Source: Lachnospiraceae bacterium
GTDB lineage: Bacteria > Bacillota > Clostridia > Lachnospirales > Lachnospiraceae
Direction: 5' to 3'
Assembly (NCBI GenBank): GCA_910574805.1
Contig: CAJTCV010000001.1
Span: 124,001-188,000 of the forward strand
DNA length: 64,000 nt
Shown: positions 62,426 to 64,000 of the stretch, in pieces
How positions within the stretch are numbered: the stretch's first letter is position 1
Layout: every line of letters begins with the position of its first letter
Translations under genes and position numbers: made by a program
Notes under the pieces: model-generated
Databases searched by the model: none
What the model was told of the DNA's origin: nothing
Seen by the model: the letters and a program-made list of their open reading frames with translations, nothing else

Positions 62426-62474
62426 ATGACATCATACAGAAAATCTGCCTCCGGCAGTTTTTTCTGTATGTCAT
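62426..62474 (+). other. Long imperfect hairpin between flgM and flgN (possible attenuator)
   Basis: ATGACAT(CA)TACAGAAAA(T)CTGCC pairs with GGCAG(TT)TTTTCTGTATGTCAT around TCC. The inner GC stem followed by TTTTTT looks like a small intrinsic terminator, while the outer arms extend it to over 20 pairs. It fills the gap between the flgM stop and the flgN ribosome site and could set the ratio of FlgM to downstream proteins. Confidence 0.6.
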
Positions 62475-62504
62475 GACAATAGAAGGGAGTCTATATTACA
62501 TTTC

Positions 62505-62987
62505 ATGAGCCAGACCATACAAGACCCACTCATCGAATATATTACAATCATTCAGAACCTCACTGCCGTGGCAGGCAGTATCGCCCGGACAGAGGAAGCC
62601 AAGACGGCTGCTGTGTCCGCCAGAAATCATGGAATCCTGGATGACTGTATTCAGGAAGAACAGGCCCTCCTGCTGAAGCTGCGGGGACTGGAACATCACC
62701 GGACCAGACTGCAGCAGGAGCTGGGATGGGAGGATCTGACCCTCCGTCAGATCCTGGATGCAGCATCACCGGAACAGACAGAAGCTCTGACACAACCTTT
62801 TCAGAAACTGGATCAGCAGCTCAGACGCCTGCAGACAGCACGGGAAGCATCTGAACGGATCCTGAAAGTACGGCTCCACGAACTGGAAGTTTTCTCCCAG
62901 ATGGGCGCATCCTATGATAATGATGGCAAAGTCAGTCAGAATAATCCCCCTCAGGGAAAGAACAGGATTCGAGACACCTATGTCTGA
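62505..62987 (+). CDS. flgN: FlgN-family flagellar export chaperone
   Basis: The 160-aa protein is helical with heptad-like pattern (DPLIEYITIIQNLTAVAGSI, CIQEEQALLLKLRGLEHHR, FQKLDQQLRRLQTAREASER) and a polar flexible tail, as in FlgN, the cytosolic chaperone that binds the C termini of FlgK and FlgL and escorts them to the export gate. Sequence conservation in the family is low, so the call relies on the helical pattern, the length and the position between flgM and flgK. GAAGGGAG lies about 15 nt before the ATG, longer than usual. Confidence 0.87.
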   Translation: MSQTIQDPLIEYITIIQNLTAVAGSIARTEEAKTAAVSARNHGILDDCIQEEQALLLKLRGLEHHRTRLQQELGWEDLTLRQILDAASPEQTEALTQPFQKLDQQLRRLQTAREASERILKVRLHELEVFSQMGASYDNDGKVSQNNPPQGKNRIRDTYV

Positions 62988-63058
62988 AGATATCCGTCTT
63001 CCCATTCTCAATATAGAGTAATGATACTGCAAATTATATTTAATTGGAGGATAAAAAT

Positions 63059-64000
63059 ATGGTACGAGCAACTTTCGCCGGTCTTTCCACGGCCCTTTCC
63101 GCTTTGCAGGCCAATCAGAAGCGGCTGGATATCGTCGGACATAACCTGGCTAATATGAATACGGTTGGATATACAAGACAGCAGCTTGAGACATCCAGTC
63201 TCAATTATACTTCGCCCGTCTCCAACTATATGAACGGTTCTGAGATCATCGTAGGCTTTGGCGTACATATGAACAAAGTCTCTCAGATCCGCGATCCTTA
63301 CCTGGATGTCCAGTACCGGACACAGATGCAGAAATCCGGATATACAGATTCACTTCAGACTTCTCTGGACAGTCTGGCCAAAGTTTTTGATGAATCCGAT
63401 ATCGAGGGAATCCATCAGGCTTTTCAGGATATCTACAGCACTCTGGACCGGATGCAGGACGAAGGGAAAGTCTATGATCCCATCTATGAGACGGAACTGC
63501 GCACGAGAATGCAGGCTCTGGCCAATCTGCTGAACGAATCTGACCGCCAGATCACAGAGGCCGAGCAGCTGGAATATCAGAAACTGTCCGGAATAAACTC
63601 ATCAGAAAATGGCTCAGTGGAAAAGGTCAATGACATCCTGATGCAGATTGGCAATTTGAACCGCCAGATCAAGCAGAATCAGATTCTGGGACAGCAGAGT
63701 CTGGAGCTGATGGATGAGAGAAACGTACTGCTGGATGAGCTGGCAAGCTACATTCCCATTGAAGTTACCTATTATAAAGACCAGGCTCATGATGGTGTAG
63801 ATGCAAACGGCAATGAAGATCTGAGTGAAACCTACCATCTGGACAGCAATGACAATCCCATGTTCAAGAAAGAATGGCCGGATGATCTGAGAGTGGAAAT
63901 GGTCTACTATGATGCCAACGGCACGGCACAGCGGCTCACACTGGTGGAAGGCACCGAAGGAAGCGGATCTGAAAATTACGGACGCCTGTCCATTACCGGA
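63059..64000 (+). CDS. flgK: FlgK: hook-associated protein 1 (runs off right edge)
   Basis: The first 314 codons of the hook-filament junction protein are present. The N terminus has the axial-protein signature FAGLSTALSALQANQKRLDIVGHNLANMN in parts, with TVGYTRQQLE completing the flagellar rod-domain motif, and later FDESDIEGIHQAFQDIYSTL and ALANLLNESDRQI as in FlgK. TGGAGG lies 8 nt before the ATG. It follows flgN, its export chaperone gene. Flagellar hook-basal FlgE-type proteins share the N-terminal motif, but the coiled-coil region and context fit FlgK. Confidence 0.93.
   Translation, partial: MVRATFAGLSTALSALQANQKRLDIVGHNLANMNTVGYTRQQLETSSLNYTSPVSNYMNGSEIIVGFGVHMNKVSQIRDPYLDVQYRTQMQKSGYTDSLQTSLDSLAKVFDESDIEGIHQAFQDIYSTLDRMQDEGKVYDPIYETELRTRMQALANLLNESDRQITEAEQLEYQKLSGINSSENGSVEKVNDILMQIGNLNRQIKQNQILGQQSLELMDERNVLLDELASYIPIEVTYYKDQAHDGVDANGNEDLSETYHLDSNDNPMFKKEWPDDLRVEMVYYDANGTAQRLTLVEGTEGSGSENYGRLSITG

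Noticed and set aside
1-64000. CRISPR arrays, tRNA or rRNA genes
   Set aside because: No regularly spaced repeats, cloverleaf-like sequences or rRNA-like stretches were recognised on either strand.

Overview
The window looks like the chromosome of a motile, Gram-positive anaerobe of the Clostridia, most likely a Lachnospiraceae-type bacterium. The grounds are clostridial-style Shine-Dalgarno sites (AGGAGG-like), a B12-riboswitch-controlled anaerobic-type cobalamin operon, a flagellar locus with flgM-flgN-flgK and SigD/sigma-28-like promoters, and several copies of the AAA-ATPase/PD-(D/E)XK family that is abundant in this group. The assignment is inferred from gene content; no rRNA or other taxonomic marker is present.

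Layout. (1) 1-7.6 kb, minus strand: a partial DUF5724/DUF4132-like gene, then a tetrapyrrole/cobalamin operon (cobM-hemA-cobJ-[hemC-cobA-hemD fusion]-cobD) behind a promoter, a cobalamin riboswitch and an intrinsic terminator. (2) 7.6-10.2 kb, minus: an A+T-rich four-gene island (65-aa protein, nitrilase-like protein, winged-helix protein, helical protein) with overlapping or nearly touching reading frames and its own promoter; function unknown. (3) 10.4-11.3 kb, plus: a membrane-anchored C39-like cysteine peptidase. (4) 11.3-18.9 kb, minus: a methyltransferase-LicD fusion and a tandem array of three AAA-ATPase/PD-(D/E)XK paralogues, the first of which in transcription order is a decayed pseudogene. 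(5) 18.9-49.1 kb, minus: about 22 genes for sugar or polyol-phosphate transfer and modification (GT2, GT4, GT8, RgpF-like, WbsX-like, FkbM methyltransferases, CDP-glycerol-type enzymes, APS-kinase-like, sulfatase-like, acyltransferase and Asn-synthetase-like proteins). Together with the LicD gene, seventeen of these proteins carry a similar ~90-residue Rossmann-like module at the N or C terminus. (6) 49.1-56 kb, minus: two more ATPase/PD-(D/E)XK genes, a cytidylyltransferase-oxidoreductase fusion and a metallophosphoesterase-GDPD fusion. (7) 56-64 kb: flagellar genes, a minus-strand set (FliK-like, FlhB C-domain, lytic transglycosylase, PilZ, GT2, FliD-like) and a divergent plus-strand set flgM-flgN-flgK.

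How it fits together. The large sugar cluster shows no flippase, polymerase, lipid-linked initiating transferase or obvious membrane segment, and its first gene sits behind a sigma-28-like promoter (TTAA-N15-GTCGATAA) at 49.1 kb. With the flagellar genes next door, this points to cytosolic glycosylation and polyol-phosphate decoration of flagellin or another cytosolic acceptor. That is an inference; no flagellin gene is in the window. The most unusual features are the recurring Rossmann-like module, the ATPase/PD-(D/E)XK paralogues at both ends of the cluster, the pseudogene formed through two short-repeat deletions, the hemC-cobA-hemD triple fusion, and the compact nitrilase/winged-helix island.
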